Assembly: GCF_001638985.1 (NCBI RefSeq)
Contig: NW_017265147.1
Location: 403,545-467,544, forward strand
DNA from: Phycomyces blakesleeanus NRRL 1555(-)
Lineage: Eukaryota > Mucoromycota > Mucoromycetes > Mucorales > Phycomycetaceae
DNA length: 64,000 nucleotides
Direction: 5' to 3'
Positions 24,103 through 37,100 of the stretch are shown here, one piece after another; position 1 is the first letter of the stretch; each line of letters starts with the position of its first letter. The notes under the pieces were generated by a model that saw only the letters and a program-made list of their open reading frames with translations, did not search any database and was not told where the DNA came from. Both the position numbers and the translations under genes were made by a program.

Positions 24103-25119
24103 TTCTCTTGTGAGTAGGCTCGACACTTGCTGTGGGTGGAGGAGACCTACATAAAAGAGTAAGAAGTTTATATTAGTTTTGTATTAACAGCGCATGAGAA
24201 AAAGCAACAATGGTAACTTACAGCACATCTGCCATTATGGGCGACTCAACATCACCAGTTTCTGACATATCAGGAGAAGAAAGCGAAGAATCACTTATGT
24301 CTCACTGTGTCTATAGCATAATAAAAGGAAACGGTGTTAATTAAAGTTTACAAGATATAGATTTGTTAATTGATAAACTTACTTTGTTCTTCTCTGCCAT
24401 TCTTCTCTTGTGCGTCTGGTTGTCGCTCTTGAAGCTTTCCCGAAGAAGGCTTCTTACACACCACATTCTTTTACATTGGTGGATGTGCAATCCACCATTC
24501 TTCACCAACCTCTCCAAATGCATCATGTAGTATTCCCTGTTTTTCTCTGGGATATTCTTCCATTCTTTTGAGGCCGCAGGATAGTCTTTGTCAATGATAT
24601 CATGCTTTACCGTACAGCCTAATGTTTTGAGATGCAGTCTTTTTACTGTCAAATCATGGTCTGAAAGAGGGACTAATGGGGGCAAAGGCTGCCCTTGTGG
24701 AACTTCTTTGCAGCGCGCCTTCCAGTCCTGCTCGTGAAGAATCTGAAGCAACAGATTGTATTTTTGTGCTTCGTTTTTTCCTTTGAACTCGCCACCAGTA
24801 TTGATTACTCGCTTACCGAGCTGATCAGGGTACTCTGTGAGCTGGGCTCTTTTCACAGACTCGGCAATGTGCTCAAGAGCTACAAAAAATGTATGACAAT
24901 ATTAATAAAGTAAATAAACATCTAAGCACAGAATATATATGACTTACAACTCTGCTCAATAATGCTTTGTTGCATTGTAGTTAGATCTTCCGCACTGACT
25001 GCTGGCTCAAATTGATTGCTGAATTGCCTTTGAAGCTCACGCAATGCTTGCTTGATTTCAGCAAGATCAACCTCAATCTTTTGAATTGAGTTGAGGAGAG
25101 TTGTGTTAATATCGGACAT
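24103..25119 (-). pseudogene. Element F accessory protein, coiled-coil plus Trp-domain family
   Basis: Exons are approximately 25119-24948, 24880-24376, 24312-24225 and 24150-24103 (minus). The start, SDINTTLLNSIQKIEVDLAE, continues in heptads and suggests a coiled coil. The second exon reads YPDQLGKRVINTGGEF. It then has AASKEWKNIPEKNREYYMMH and QCKRMWCVRSLLRESF, matching the C-terminal Trp pattern of the C and D accessory proteins. The third exon is acidic and Ser-rich (SDSSLSSPDMSETGDVE). The protein ends in a basic tail (THKRSQRS). One in-frame TGA falls near the start of exon 3, so the copy is probably non-functional unless the splice differs. The gene is divergent from the transposase at 34131; E sits between them. 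Confidence 0.55.
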
Positions 25120-25629
25120 GTTTAAGTTTTTTTTTAGCTATAAGCAGTGAGTTGAAAAGAAAAGGTGATAGTTTAGACAAGTAGAATAAGAGCGATTTGA
25201 GTTTGAGAAAGGCAACGATTTATTACAAGCAATTGATAGCTATTTATATGAAAAAGATACAGACAGATGTACAAACAAAACATATAGAAGAAGGGATGCT
25301 TATGCACTTGTATGCACCTGTCTGCACCTGTCTGCAGTAGCTCATGTGAACATGATACAGTCTTTTCGTGTCGACACAACAAAACTGTAAGAAATATAAA
25401 GATAAAATGAATTAGACTTTAAATCAATATTATATGTATAAATGTTCATACTTTGCACCGTCTACATATTAAACGTTTTAAAGTATATGATATAATAATA
25501 TAACTCTATACATATTGCAGATATAGCATGAAATTTGGTTAAAGTTCTCGATGACAAAACCCTGTACCAGTTAAAATTATAACTTTAAATATACTCTACA
25601 GTAGCTATATAACATCTGAACATCATATA

Positions 25630-26065
25630 CACTGCAAAAGGAGGGCCAATTCAGTATACTAAATCTTGACCAAATACTGTCTGAATGAATAAAATTCAGC
25701 ATGAATTCGATCGGAATTTTGATGCCAATTTTTTAAAATTCGTGAGCTAAATGAATACAATTAGTATACTGAATTTTAGGAACGCAAAAAGAAAAAGTGT
25801 GATATACTTTTATGTGATATATTTTGGTTGTGAAAATATAGACGCACTTTTATCAGACCGCAGATTTTTCATTTTATATTGGTTTTGGGGTTTTTTTTTA
25901 AATACAGCACATAACATTCAACATCTTTTTATTACTATATATGGGTTGTTAAAGAAGAGATTTGGTCAAGATTTGGTCAAGATTTAGTCAAGATTTAGAG
26001 GTTTATGGGTCATTTTAAAGGTTTTTATTGGTTTGAAAAAATTTTCTTATTGTTTCTAGCTGTTT
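25630..26065. repeat. Left subterminal region of element E
   Basis: Inside the TIR, CAGTATACTAAATCTTGACC is followed later by inverted TAGTATACTGAATTT. Three direct copies of GGTCAAGATTT-type sequence occur at about 25966-26000. The same arrangement is present in E' near 61230-61590. These are candidate transposase or accessory binding sites. Confidence 0.5.
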
Positions 26066-27124
26066 CTATTCGTCTACATCACTAATCGTCTTCTGTTGCA
26101 ATTGGGTAGAAACATCACACTCGATGCCGTCATTTATTTTAGTAGATACTATGTTATTCCTTTCGAACATCCATTGGTCCACCCCTGGTGCAATCGACCC
26201 CTACTGTATTCCATTGCTTGCTGCGGCACGCCTTCTTGGCCTGTTTGTTTACTTTTATAAAAAATAATTATAGGGTGGATTAGAAAGAATGTTCTAGGTA
26301 TATTTATTTGAGAGCGACAGATTATTTAAAAAATATGAATGTACTTACAATAAAGTTAAACACGAGAACAGATGGATGTCTTTAACATAAAGATAGATAT
26401 ATCAACGTTTTAGTTAAATGTCTCAATTATAGTAATATTGTCTATAAAAATAATAACTTTTGTTAATACGATGCAAAGTAAATAAGACTATGGTTTGCTT
26501 ACCAGACAGTTCAGAAAACAGAAGAGTTGACAAACACAAAATACAATGACATTGTCTATAAAATATAATCTTTTATTAGAATGAAATAAAGAGTATCAGA
26601 CTATTTTTTGCTTACCAATTATTCAATACAATAGAAGATGCAGCATGCGGGAAATGGAGATATTATCTATAAAATAATTTCTTTTCATTAGAATTACATA
26701 CAAAGAAGTAGAATGATTATTTACTTACTTGTCTGTCTGTAGAGAATAAGAGTCGGTGTATAATCAAAAAAAGAGGACCGAGATAAAGACCAGTGACTAT
26801 AAAGTGTATGGTATACATAAGAAAAATAATAAATACAAGTTGTATCTTGAAGGTGCACGTTAATATTTATACAACATACCATTTTGTAAACCCTCCCAAG
26901 ATATATGTCTTTGTTAACAGGCCAGAAAAATCTAAGCAGAATAATTAATACATAAATCGTGAATAAATATTCAAGTATATTTTTATTACCTTTTTATCAT
27001 TATTTTTGAGGCAGTTAAGAAGGACTTGGTGGTTTAAAGCATAGTGTATCATGCTAGAATAAAAACAACAAGATGATTAGGTCTTGAAACTTTGATGTGA
27101 GTTGATGCTTACCATGTTAGACAT
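26066..27124 (-). other. Left-arm multi-intron locus of element E (possible third gene)
   Basis: Starting at ATG 27124 (minus), there is a series of GT-AG units. Donors are GTAAGC, GTAAGT or GTATGT; acceptors are TTTTATAG or TTCTAG. Branch-like CTAAT or TTAAC lies about 20 bp before the acceptor. Three introns, at about 26400-26740, resemble one another and recur at roughly 100-bp spacing. Several small exons contain stops in all frames. The distal end (26066-26200) is open and less AT-rich. It includes APGVDQWMFERN and CDVSTQLQQKTISDVDE before TAG. E' preserves every splice site and this terminal frame. It may be a decayed gene or a spliced regulatory RNA. Confidence 0.4.
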
Positions 27125-27541
27125 TAAGAAAGAAGTAAAGAAGAAGAAAGAAAAAATCAAAAAAAAAAACGAGGGAAATTCAAAATTATAATTTTATGAC
27201 CGTTGACCCTGAGAAACTGATAGAATCAATGGAGCAAATTGAAAGTCATTCAACCCATCCCGATTGAGACAAGACATTATGTACTAAACCATAATCTCTC
27301 ACATCTTTGTAATGGATGTAAGCTATTACAAATGCCTTTCCAAGTCGGCTTATAAAGAAAAGTATAATATAGAGAGCAAAATGCTATAAAGAGCATCATC
27401 AGAAAAATAATCTTTTGGTGCCTTACTTTCCACCTTTACGTATGTTTTGATTTATTTTATTATTTTAAAGAAACCCGACTCTAATTATTAAAGTATTCAC
27501 ATTGTTTCCATTTCTTTCATTAGCCTTAAATATCTCAATTC

Positions 27542-28629
27542 ATGTCTTCTAATACGCAGCAATCCAAAAAAACGAAAAAGACGACTACAAAAAAGTCTGT
27601 TCAACAAACCGCTGGGACAGCAGCAAGCACAAGACAACGGGAAATTCTTCCCAGCTTGACAGTTAGCGCAGAGCTAGATGGTACTGTCCTGTCCACTTTG
27701 TCCACCATGAGCACCTGACTGAATGAATCTCATTCACTTCTGGAGAAGGTCTACCACAACATGGGAGCAACCAATGGCCAGAATAACAATTCAAACCATA
27801 GTCCCATTGGTCAGGCTCTTACTACAGGAGAATATATAAAGTACCGCCTTCCAACGGTTTCGGTAGGATATATACTAGTAATAGAATATTGCAAAGTTAC
27901 TTACATTATATTTTGCAGAGATTGATCCGTTCTCAAACACGAGCAGTTCTGGCAACAATGCCATTGACAGTCAATGAGGGCGCCTTCTCAACATCCAACC
28001 GTCCCATTGCTGATGTAGTGCAGAGCTACACACATCAGCAAGCTGAAGTAAAGTCTGTTTCGTCTGCAGTTGTGGAAGAGAAAACCTGAAGACATATTTC
28101 GTATATGCTTCAAAGGGCAAAAGCTTTGCCAGAAAAGATAGCTCGACAAAATCGGATTTCTCGATGCCGGTCCAGAAAGAGAAACGTAAGTATAGTCAAC
28201 AGTTTTTGTGTAAACTATTTTAACTTTTTTTTTCAGATTCTTGCAGACTACAAGGCAATTCACTTAGCTGACAAGGCAAACCTTGAGTCTAAGTTTGGTG
28301 AGACTGTCGTTGACCTTCTGGACTATGACATGTTGTCTGATATTGAGTCAGATGAGGAGAAAAATAAAACTAGATATACTCCTAGAAATAGACATCTCTT
28401 GGTAAGGCTCTCATGATAAAAGTTATTTTTTTAATACTTCTAACTCAAAAGTATTTATATTATAATGCAGGTGGATGAATACTTTACTGTTTTGAAGAAA
28501 CAGAGACTTGCTAACAAGGGACCAGACGTCATTGGCAATTCTGTCTATCCAATTATTTTGAGAAACACCGAGTTATCGAATGAGAAAAAGGCACGTGTTG
28601 CTGCTTGGATTCACACACGCCAACAATAA
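27542..28629 (+). pseudogene. Element E accessory protein, two nonsense codons
   Basis: Exons 27542-27862, 27919-28185, 28237-28401 and 28471-28629 join into about 303 codons. The N-terminus is basic and Thr/Lys-rich (KKTKKTTTKKSVQQTAGTAA), resembling a nuclear localisation signal. The next part is helical (TRLNESHSLLEKVYHNMG in E'). Near the end of exon 3 is DMLSDIESDEE followed by basic residues, then VDEYFTVLKKQRL, as in the A accessory protein. The E copy has TGA near 27717 where E' has CGA. It also has TGA near 28087 where E' has CAA. It is convergent with the transposase. The function is inferred, not recognised. Confidence 0.65.
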
Positions 28630-29240
28630 ATCGTTATTTTGTTTACAAAGTGCATATAGTACTTTAATGATTTTTATTGATTGTGTTGAATGATGTGGGG
28701 TGAAGTGGTAAAATATAATCAGGTGGTATTGTCAAGATGAGAAGCAATTAATATATAAATAAAAGGAAAAAGAAAAAGACAAAATCAAAAATCAAAATAA
28801 TAAATTATTTATTTTATTTTATTTTATTTTATTTTAAAGCCAATTAATAAAAAAAATATATATACAAAGCAATTATTTAATTATATAACCCTGATTGTTT
28901 TATCCTCGTTTTTTTTTTATTGGAAATTATAATACCAATATTAGCAAGAATATGTAATAAAGGCAAAGAAAATGGTAAATGTCGGGTATTAAATATACAA
29001 GTTTTTTTGTCTTTTATATTATTGATAAAAGCAAGAGAAATAAATAATGGTTTTTACTATTTGTTAATAGTTAAAAAAAACTGGTAATATAATTTACTAT
29101 TGCTCTTTTAAATACTTAATAAAGAAGTAATGTTAAAACTAAATAAGAATACAGAGATAAATAAAGCTAAACCTTTTTACAGTCAAAAAAACTTGTATTA
29201 TAATTATTTATACTGGTAACCTAAATAGTTGTTATTTTTT
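28630..29240. other. Convergent intergenic region of element E
   Basis: This is AT-rich sequence between the accessory and transposase stop codons. It contains an (ATTTT)n microsatellite at about 28808-28835, also present in E' near 58400-58430. Both transcripts must terminate here. No gene was seen. Confidence 0.5.
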
Positions 29241-32200
29241 TTATGAGACTACTTTTCTAGGCAGTGGAATAACCAGGTGCTTTTGCGTCCCACTCTGCAT
29301 TTTATGCGTAGTCAACGCAAAGCACGAATGCAGACGATGCACTGGAACAATGCACGAAGCATCTTCTTCCATAAATCCCTTGTCCCACAACTGCAGACCT
29401 TGATCAGCTAATGGCTGATGACTACTTGAATGGTAGGCGGGAAACCATTTAATGAATGCGAATGTTGACACTCTTTTGACTCCACCGATCTTGATGGTAT
29501 GAGTAAATAAATACTATATTTGACCAGAGAATTCAGATACATCATCATTTGTTCTCTCAAGAAACAATACCCTCACAAAAGACCCGCGCTTCTTCTTTTC
29601 ACCACTGCAGTACTCTTGCCCCAGCAACGAAATCTTCTTCACCTTTTGAATCTGATTGTTCACAAATACATCCTCACCAATTGGGATTCTCCCTACCACA
29701 CAGAAGGAAACACTTGTACTCCGGTAAGCCTTGACATAGAATTCAAATAACCACTGATAGTGATCATCCTTCATCATAGTCAAAGGCTGCAACTTGATTG
29801 GCAATGTGGTCGGGGGCAAGGCCTCACTTCCAGTGACATTGTACCATGGATTTGTAGCAGCTTGCTGGAACATTGCTAAGCTAAATGGCAACGCAGGAGG
29901 GTGGCCAGCATCCAAATTCAAGGGAGAAGAGCTGTCGGAATTTGATTTTACTTGGGCAACCCCCTCAAGGAACTCTATCAGTGGTGATGAAAGATTGGTA
30001 GAATACGCTCAAAGAAAGCTACCAATGAATGCTTTCTCCAGGAAGACTCTCATGAAGGTGACCTCAAGACCATTGCGACGGTTCGTCTTGATGTTCTTCA
30101 ACTTGCCGTTGTATCTCTCGAAGCTATACAGCCAGAATGCGTATACCGGACCAAAATTAAGCATTGACTCACGCAAGTGCATATGCAAGTGCATATTTGG
30201 CGTGATGCTGCTCTCTCCATAAAGAGTCTCACACTCTTTTCCGAATTCTCCAAGGAGCTGGTGTGCGCTGTCAATTTCTGAATATGTGACTGAAGGACCG
30301 GTCAACTTTCGGCATGCTTTTACAAAGAGAGTCCAGTTTTTGTAGTCGTCTTCAGGCAAAGCGTCTTTTAGTATCACCAACAAATAAATCAGACACCACG
30401 ATCGCCACTTGTCTGCCTTCATATACGGGAAACCAGATTCGATCTTTGTTGATAAAACGGCATACCCAGGAGGAACAAGAATACCATCGGCAAGACGTTG
30501 CATACGGACGAGAACAGCAGTTGGGAGATACCTCAGGTCTTTCCAAACACTGATCATACGCTTTGCTGTCCCAAGAAACAAATTGTGCATGGGATCAACA
30601 ATCATGCATCGGACGGGATCAAAGTAGTGTAGGCAATGCAACTCGGAAAAATGGGTGCCATGCTGCTTCTCCAAAACAGCTCTCTCTACATCAGATTCTG
30701 CGCAGAACCACATCTCAGCTTCGGTTGCATTTTCCTCTTTTGTTCGGGAGACCCAGTTCTCATGATCGAATCCAGAATAATTGATCTTACTTGTTCCAGC
30801 AACAACAGTGAAATGACGCTTGCATATGTGACAGGCGTTTGTACTTGCAAATCCTGTAAATCCAGCAGTCTTTCTTGCAGCAGGTATGTCGCAAGCAACA
30901 CACATAAGAGCAGCGCAGATACTAGTACCATTGGGGAACTCTGGAGTTTTCATAGTTATGCCGCCGTATAACTCTACCAGCTCGTCTACCAGAGGTTCCA
31001 AGAAGTTGTTCATCTGGTCGATCTTCGCTTCCTTTGGACCAGGCATGACACCGACAAGGATAATGTTTTCTGGCTTCATTCTTTCTTCCCTAGGCAGGTT
31101 GTTCATTGACAGGTACAAGGCCCCACTTGCATGTGTACGACCCTCGAACGGTTGAAACCAATCCACATTCAATGTCAACATCAAAGAATGGTCGTGATTC
31201 ACAAAAGGCTCGTCATCTTCATCAAGGAGCTCAGACCACATTGCACCATCATAGACGTCCAACAAGGTACTGTTTACGGTTTCCCTTGATCTCCATTGAA
31301 CGATTTGATGCTCAAACCCAGGTTTGGCGAAATGCTGTGCCAATGCATTCTTGAGCGAGTTGTATGGAAAAACCATGAGAGGGACGGCGCGATCAGCTTT
31401 GGTGTCAGAGAAAAGAGGATTTCCGCAGTATGTTGGTGGTGTGGTTGTGTATTTTTCGAATGTGCAATTTGGTTGGCGATTGCCTGGTAGGTAAATTGCA
31501 AAGCACTTGTTGCAGACGGTGTATTTGACGATGCTTTTTGTCATGAAATTGAAGCCGGTCATAGTCTTTAATGCATCAATGGTGAGTGGGAGATCGGTAT
31601 CCTTATCAAAGGCAACAAGAAGATGGCGGAAGAATTTCAACATAGCAGTTCCACCTGCTTGAACCAAGTAAAACGCCTGAAAGATAACGCCAAATAGAGC
31701 CATGAATTGGCTTGTTTGAGACATTTCATGAATTTTCAAAGAAGCAACTACAAAGGCAAGTATTTCTGTTAATTATTTGTAACACAATTTATGTATATTT
31801 CTTTTTTAAATGTATGCATACCGGAAGCAACCATGTCTTCAAAATCTTCAACACTGGCAACCTCAACTTCGCTCTCATCTTCAGACTCATCACTTGAATC
31901 AGGATTGTCATTGTCAGAAGCCAATGATGTTGTCTCGACATCAGACTCTTCGAATTGAAAAATCTCGTCTTCTCTCAAAAAAGGTACACTCTGTACGGTA
32001 GTTTCGGCTGATACAATAGAATAATTGTCTTCATCTATAGTAAAACCAGACTATTAGCTATCTAAATTATGATTTATTAAAAAGAAATTTTATACTCACA
32101 ATCAATCGATGTTTCAGATACATCTACCATCTCAACATCTGTCTCTTCTTCGACAACTTCTGTATTAACTGATAATTAACAAAAAAAATATTAGATTACA

Positions 32201-32388
32201 ATTTATTCAGTAATGCGCGTACTACTCAAATGTCATTTACCTCGATTTTTTGGGCCAATGTCTAATAACTTATCAGCATTATTATGACGCTTAAAGGTCT
32301 GTGCATTTTGCAAAATTCCGCCAATTGCATTTTTGGTACATGATGAACATGTACACATAACAGTGTAGGTTTTAGTTGTAGAATTCAT
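29241..32388 (-). pseudogene. CACTA Tnp2-like transposase of element E, nearly intact
   Basis: Exons 32388-32241, 32168-32100, 32034-31822 and 31747-29241 give 978 codons. Exon 1 encodes a Cys-rich finger (MCTCSSCTKNAIGG). Exons 2-3 are very acidic. Exon 4 carries CNKCFAIYLPGN, LLDVYDGAMWSELL, LTLNVDWFQPFEG, ILVGVMPGPKEAK, CDIPAARKTAGF, CHICKRHF and IVDPMHNLFLGTAKRM. The last part includes MHLHMHLRESMLNFGPVYAF and FERYNGKLKN. These are typical of the EnSpm/CACTA Tnp2 family. Only two lesions interrupt the frame: TGA at 30009-30011 (CGA in E') and TAG at 29514-29516 (GAG in E'). Confidence 0.85.
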
Positions 32389-33204
32389 AACAGTAAGAAT
32401 AATATTAATAATAATAAAATAATAAAGAGGTGTATACTATATTTTATTTTCATCTTTTATATGTCTCTTATTTTTGTCATTAATAATGAGTTGATATATC
32501 TTGTTCACTATGTTGTTGACTACATTGAGCTTACCGTCCCTATTAGTAAGAATTACAAATGGATTTTGATACAGCAATCTTTTCTTAAAAAAAGTGTGCC
32601 TGATTATTAATGGGGCTTCAATTTAATAATCACTGATATCATGACGTAGTTTTTCTCTTTCGCGTTTTTTTAACATGACATCAATTCTCGCTCATTTTGG
32701 TAAGTGGCCTTTTTGGATTTTCTTTTTCTTATATTTTTTATGACATCAATTCTTGCCCTTTTTTTCAATTTTTTTTGATATACTTTCTTATTAAAAATAA
32801 GTCATATATCATACATTATTATATTCTAATAAAATTCGGTATTTTTTGCGATGCAATAAAAATATTATTGAGTCTAAATTAGGTGCATCTGTAACAACAA
32901 GTTTTTCCTTCCAGAAAAATAATTAAATACTACATTTAACATTTAATATTTTATTTTTATTTTTTATTTTTCTGCCAAGTCAATCGAAACATATATTTTT
33001 TAAGACAATTGTGCGATTTATTGCCTAATTAATAAATATTTGTGTTTGTATCTGTGTTTATTTAATATAATCAGAAAAAATTGCGAATTCCCATCTCAAG
33101 AAAAAAATATATTGAAAAACGATGGTGTTTGAAATATTTTTCCAAATTTTGCCAAAATTCAAAAAATAAAATTCGACTGAATCCACCCTCCTTTTGCAGT
33201 GATA

Positions 33205-34130
33205 GTTAATTAGTCCCTTTTTATCAACATTAAAGTAAATGTTATGATACTCAAGTTCATATCATACTTATTATCATTATCGACTAAAACTTTTGATTGA
33301 TGCTGTCATCAAAGGTAAAAATAATTTTAACTGTCATTACTATTATTTACCAAGGGGCATTTTTGACTGAAACTGTACATTTTTGAAAAAGGTGTGCTTT
33401 AACTCACATCGGCACTTTCAATTAACACCCCTTTCGATCAGTAGTGCTTATCTTGATGATGTCAGTAAAAGAGTATCAGACTATAGCCCTCATTATCTAT
33501 ATCTATTTCTTTAAGTTTTATACATAAACAAGAAAATAATGCTATTAGCTAAATATATATTCACTATCTCAAAAATATTATTAGTACAACACAGATAATA
33601 TAAATATGTCTTTTCTACCAATGTGTTTAGACAGTACTACTTTTTTTTAACTGTTAATTATTAGAAGGCTGTTTTTCTTTGCCTTTGGTATTAGAGAGTA
33701 ATTGATAATTTATTTAAAAAAAAACATAAATTATTTGGTCATTAATTATCCTAAATATACATATACCTCTTTATAAAGCCCAAAGAATATCTAATCACTC
33801 ACAAGTAAAGAGTACGTGTCTGTTTCACCGGTGCTCTTTTAATAGTACCCCCTTGTCAACCAAGAAGTATTTTAACTTACATCATAATTATTAATAAAGA
33901 AGAATCTTTCCAACCACGGGAATTATTTACTGACAGGTGTTTCACCTAGCATTGACATTACTGTAATCATTGCTATATCATCATTATGAGAGAGAAAAAG
34001 AAAAAGAGCCGCAAGCATTTTGGTTAAAAAATAAAGAGTATATAAAGATGTCTTTTACATTTAATAAATAGCACCAAAATCCTCTTCGCAGCTTTATTTT
34101 ATATATTACATACGTACCAACCTAACCAAT
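33205..34130. other. Part of element F upstream of its transposase
   Basis: This is the F sequence between the E insertion and the transposase ATG, and it includes the F transposase promoter. A leader with CTTCGCAGCTTT and CCAACCTAACCAAT precedes ATG 34131. The remainder is AT-rich with no open frame. Confidence 0.45.
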
Positions 34131-37100
34131 ATGTCTTCTTCCAACGCCAACCAGCAGAGAGATAGAATATCTACACAGCAATACCAATGTGATCAATGTG
34201 TCTTGTTTTTTGATAACTACCAGAAGCTGCAAAACCACAAGAGAATTCACAGAGGAGATTCAGCAACAATGACTGAAATTGACCAGTCTATTCTGGATGA
34301 TGTTGACATGTACCATGACGAAAATGATACTAGTAATGAAGATGAATCTGTTAGCAATTCAGGTAATGAAAAGAGCTGTAATTGTATTATTTATTTTCCA
34401 ATTACTAAATAATGTATTACAGAATATACTATGGAGTCTATGGAGCTTGATAATACTATTTCATATAAGTGCGCATGTAATTTTGAGGACAGTGAGAGTG
34501 AAGCTCACATTTACGACAGCAGCCGAATCAGTACAAATACTTTTACCAAGGCCGAGTTGATGAGTATTCATCTGTCTCAATTGATGCTACAGCATAGAAT
34601 TGCTAGAGCAGCATATAGAGACATTGTTCAATTTATAAACACTGTCATCTGAGACCATGACGATATAATGATGGGTAAAATATTATATTTTCTGTTACCT
34701 TGTACTTTAATTCCAGATCACTAACATGTAGTGATATCGTTTTTTTTAGAACCTGGGGCTAAGATCAGTCATGGCGAAACTGTTGATGCTTTGCTCAAGT
34801 CAAAGTCAAGTGTCAAGGGCCATGAGTATGATGTCTGCTCTAGTGGTTGTCGATTGTATGGCATTAATGACGACCAGGAATCTTGTGTTAACTGCAGCAA
34901 ACCGCGATACAAGACTGATCCCGATCAAAGTCAGACACCAGCTGCCAGTATGAAACTTATGTCAGTTGGGGATATGCTTTCTCAAATGTTGGCAGATCCA
35001 GCCACAAGAGAACTCCTCTGTTACAGAGCAAACCGGGAATCTGTAGCTGGTCAGCTAACCGACATTTTTGATGGTGACAATTACAAGCAGTTGGTGCAGC
35101 AGGGCCTGTTCTCCAATCCCGATGATATTGCTATTGGGCTTTATACCGATGGGTTTGTCAATCAAAAGAAAGGCAAAAACTCATATCCCATCATCCATTG
35201 CATAATATTCAACCTAGACCCATCCATCAGGTAATTAATTAATTTATTACTATTTATTATTATTATTACATTTTTTTTAAAAAAAAATTACTAATAAAAT
35301 ACTTATATATACCAACAAATACCTTTTGCAACTGGCAATCTTGCCTGGCCCCAAGAAGCCAACTCATTTGGACTCCTTTCTAATACCCATCATCAATGAA
35401 TTGCGAGATCTTGAGGCACATGGCTTGGTTGTCAAGCACAATGGAGTGGAGCTTTGCAGATCCAAGGTCTATCTTCTGCTTGCTTCTGGCGATATTCCAG
35501 CTGTAGCTGATATGGCCCACATTGGTTCCCATACAAGTTTATTTGGTTGCCGTTTTTGTGAGACCAAAGGCAAATGCCCTACTAACAGACGGCATGGCAT
35601 GTACTTTGATGACATTTCCGCCCGGTTAAGACCTTTGGAAGACTTCAAAGTAGGCAGCCCTGTAAGTATACAAATGTTCAGTTAGCCATCTTTTTTTCAT
35701 ACTAAATAACTGCTTGTAATAGTCGAAGAACATATACCAGCCGAGCATATATACCCAACTCTCAACCTTCTCTGGATCATCATTTTTTGCATTAGATGAA
35801 CTTCATTTAATTGCAAGAGGGATTGGAAAGCTTGTGTATGACCTGATTACCGTCACTCTCACAAAGGAAACCAAATTTTATTATACCCATCCAGACAATA
35901 CCCTCAATACCACCGAATACCCTTTTCATATACCAAGAGCAGACCTTGTAACAATCGGAAACTGTATTACCAGCTCACGAAAATATATACCTACCTCATT
36001 TCAAGGCAGTTTCGACAACGTATTTGCCAAGATCGATGGTACTCGCGCAGTGGACTGGCTTGACTTTCTCTTATACCTTGTCCCCACTTTGGTCGTGCCT
36101 TATTTACCAAATAGGGCTGTCAAAACAGCTCTATTATCTCTCGTGAAAGGTTGCGCGCTTGTCTTGCAATGGACGTTGACATCAGAATTGCTTGATGAGA
36201 TGGAGTCGTAAGTTATTATACGTCTCATATATTATCATTACAAATAGCTGATTGTTACCATTTTTTAAATATTAATAATAGATACTTCAAGCACTGGCAC
36301 TCGTTTTTATACCAACAAGTCCAGAATAATACCCTGTCTCGTAGTGTTTTCCGACCAGTGCAACATTACCTGGTCCATATACCCTATATCATCAAGCAGC
36401 AAGGCCCCCTGCGATGCTACTCCACTCACTCAATGGAGAGAGTAATTGGCATCTTCTCAAAATTGATAAAGTCCAAATCAAAGGGTGGCTGAAACGCCAG
36501 TTTTCTCGTCGAGCGATTTGCGATTCACAATTATACCAGCACGGCAATCAGCATCTGTGATGAAATCAACCTCATTTGGCCAAAGCCATATGGAAGAGAG
36601 AGCTACATGGACCTTCCTAATGATCCTAGTGGCGCGCAGTTGTGGGAGCCGTTTCATCAGTTTGTTAATTTGAATGATGATTTGGTGGAAGGTGTAGGCG
36701 GCCCTAGTGTGAAGGAAGCTTTATTGAAATACTACCGGAGAACAACAGGCTTGACTGGCCACGAGTTTGGTGACTCTGTTGTTGTTGTAGCTGCACGTCT
36801 GTGGATGGACTCGACTGTATATTCCTCATGCATGTACCGAAGAAAGAAAAACGAGACCAGCCGTGGCAACCATTACGTGATGTTTACTTGCCCCTATAGA
36901 AAGTAAGTATAATATTTTTCGATATACAATCAAAAGTTGCTTACATTCTATTTATTTATTTATTTTAGCAACCATAATATAATTGTTCACAGCTGGCTCG
37001 TCGGTACAGTACAGTTCTACTTTCAGCATGTAGATTTCTATGGCTTCCCACACTTTCTTGCTTTCGCGGAGGTCATGAAGGAACATGACGCGGCTAGTCA

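Larger units (their letters stand above)
25630..33201 (-). mobile_element. CACTA transposon E, innermost of the three-level nest
   Basis: Perfect 16-bp TIRs, CACTGCAAAAGGAGGG, mark both ends, and the TSD is ATA (25627-25629 and 33202-33204). The length is 7572 bp. Gene order is a left-arm spliced locus (minus), an accessory gene (plus, 27542-28629) and a facing transposase (minus, 29241-32388). It is the youngest insertion here by position, and its genes carry few lesions. A near-identical copy, E', lies inverted at 54060-61594. Confidence 0.9.

Noticed and set aside
26066..26278. Plus-strand frame ending LLAAARLLGLFVYFYKK, possible small membrane protein
   Set aside because: It is antisense to the distal frame of the spliced left-arm locus, which ends in a cleaner hydrophilic tail. 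The choice is not certain.
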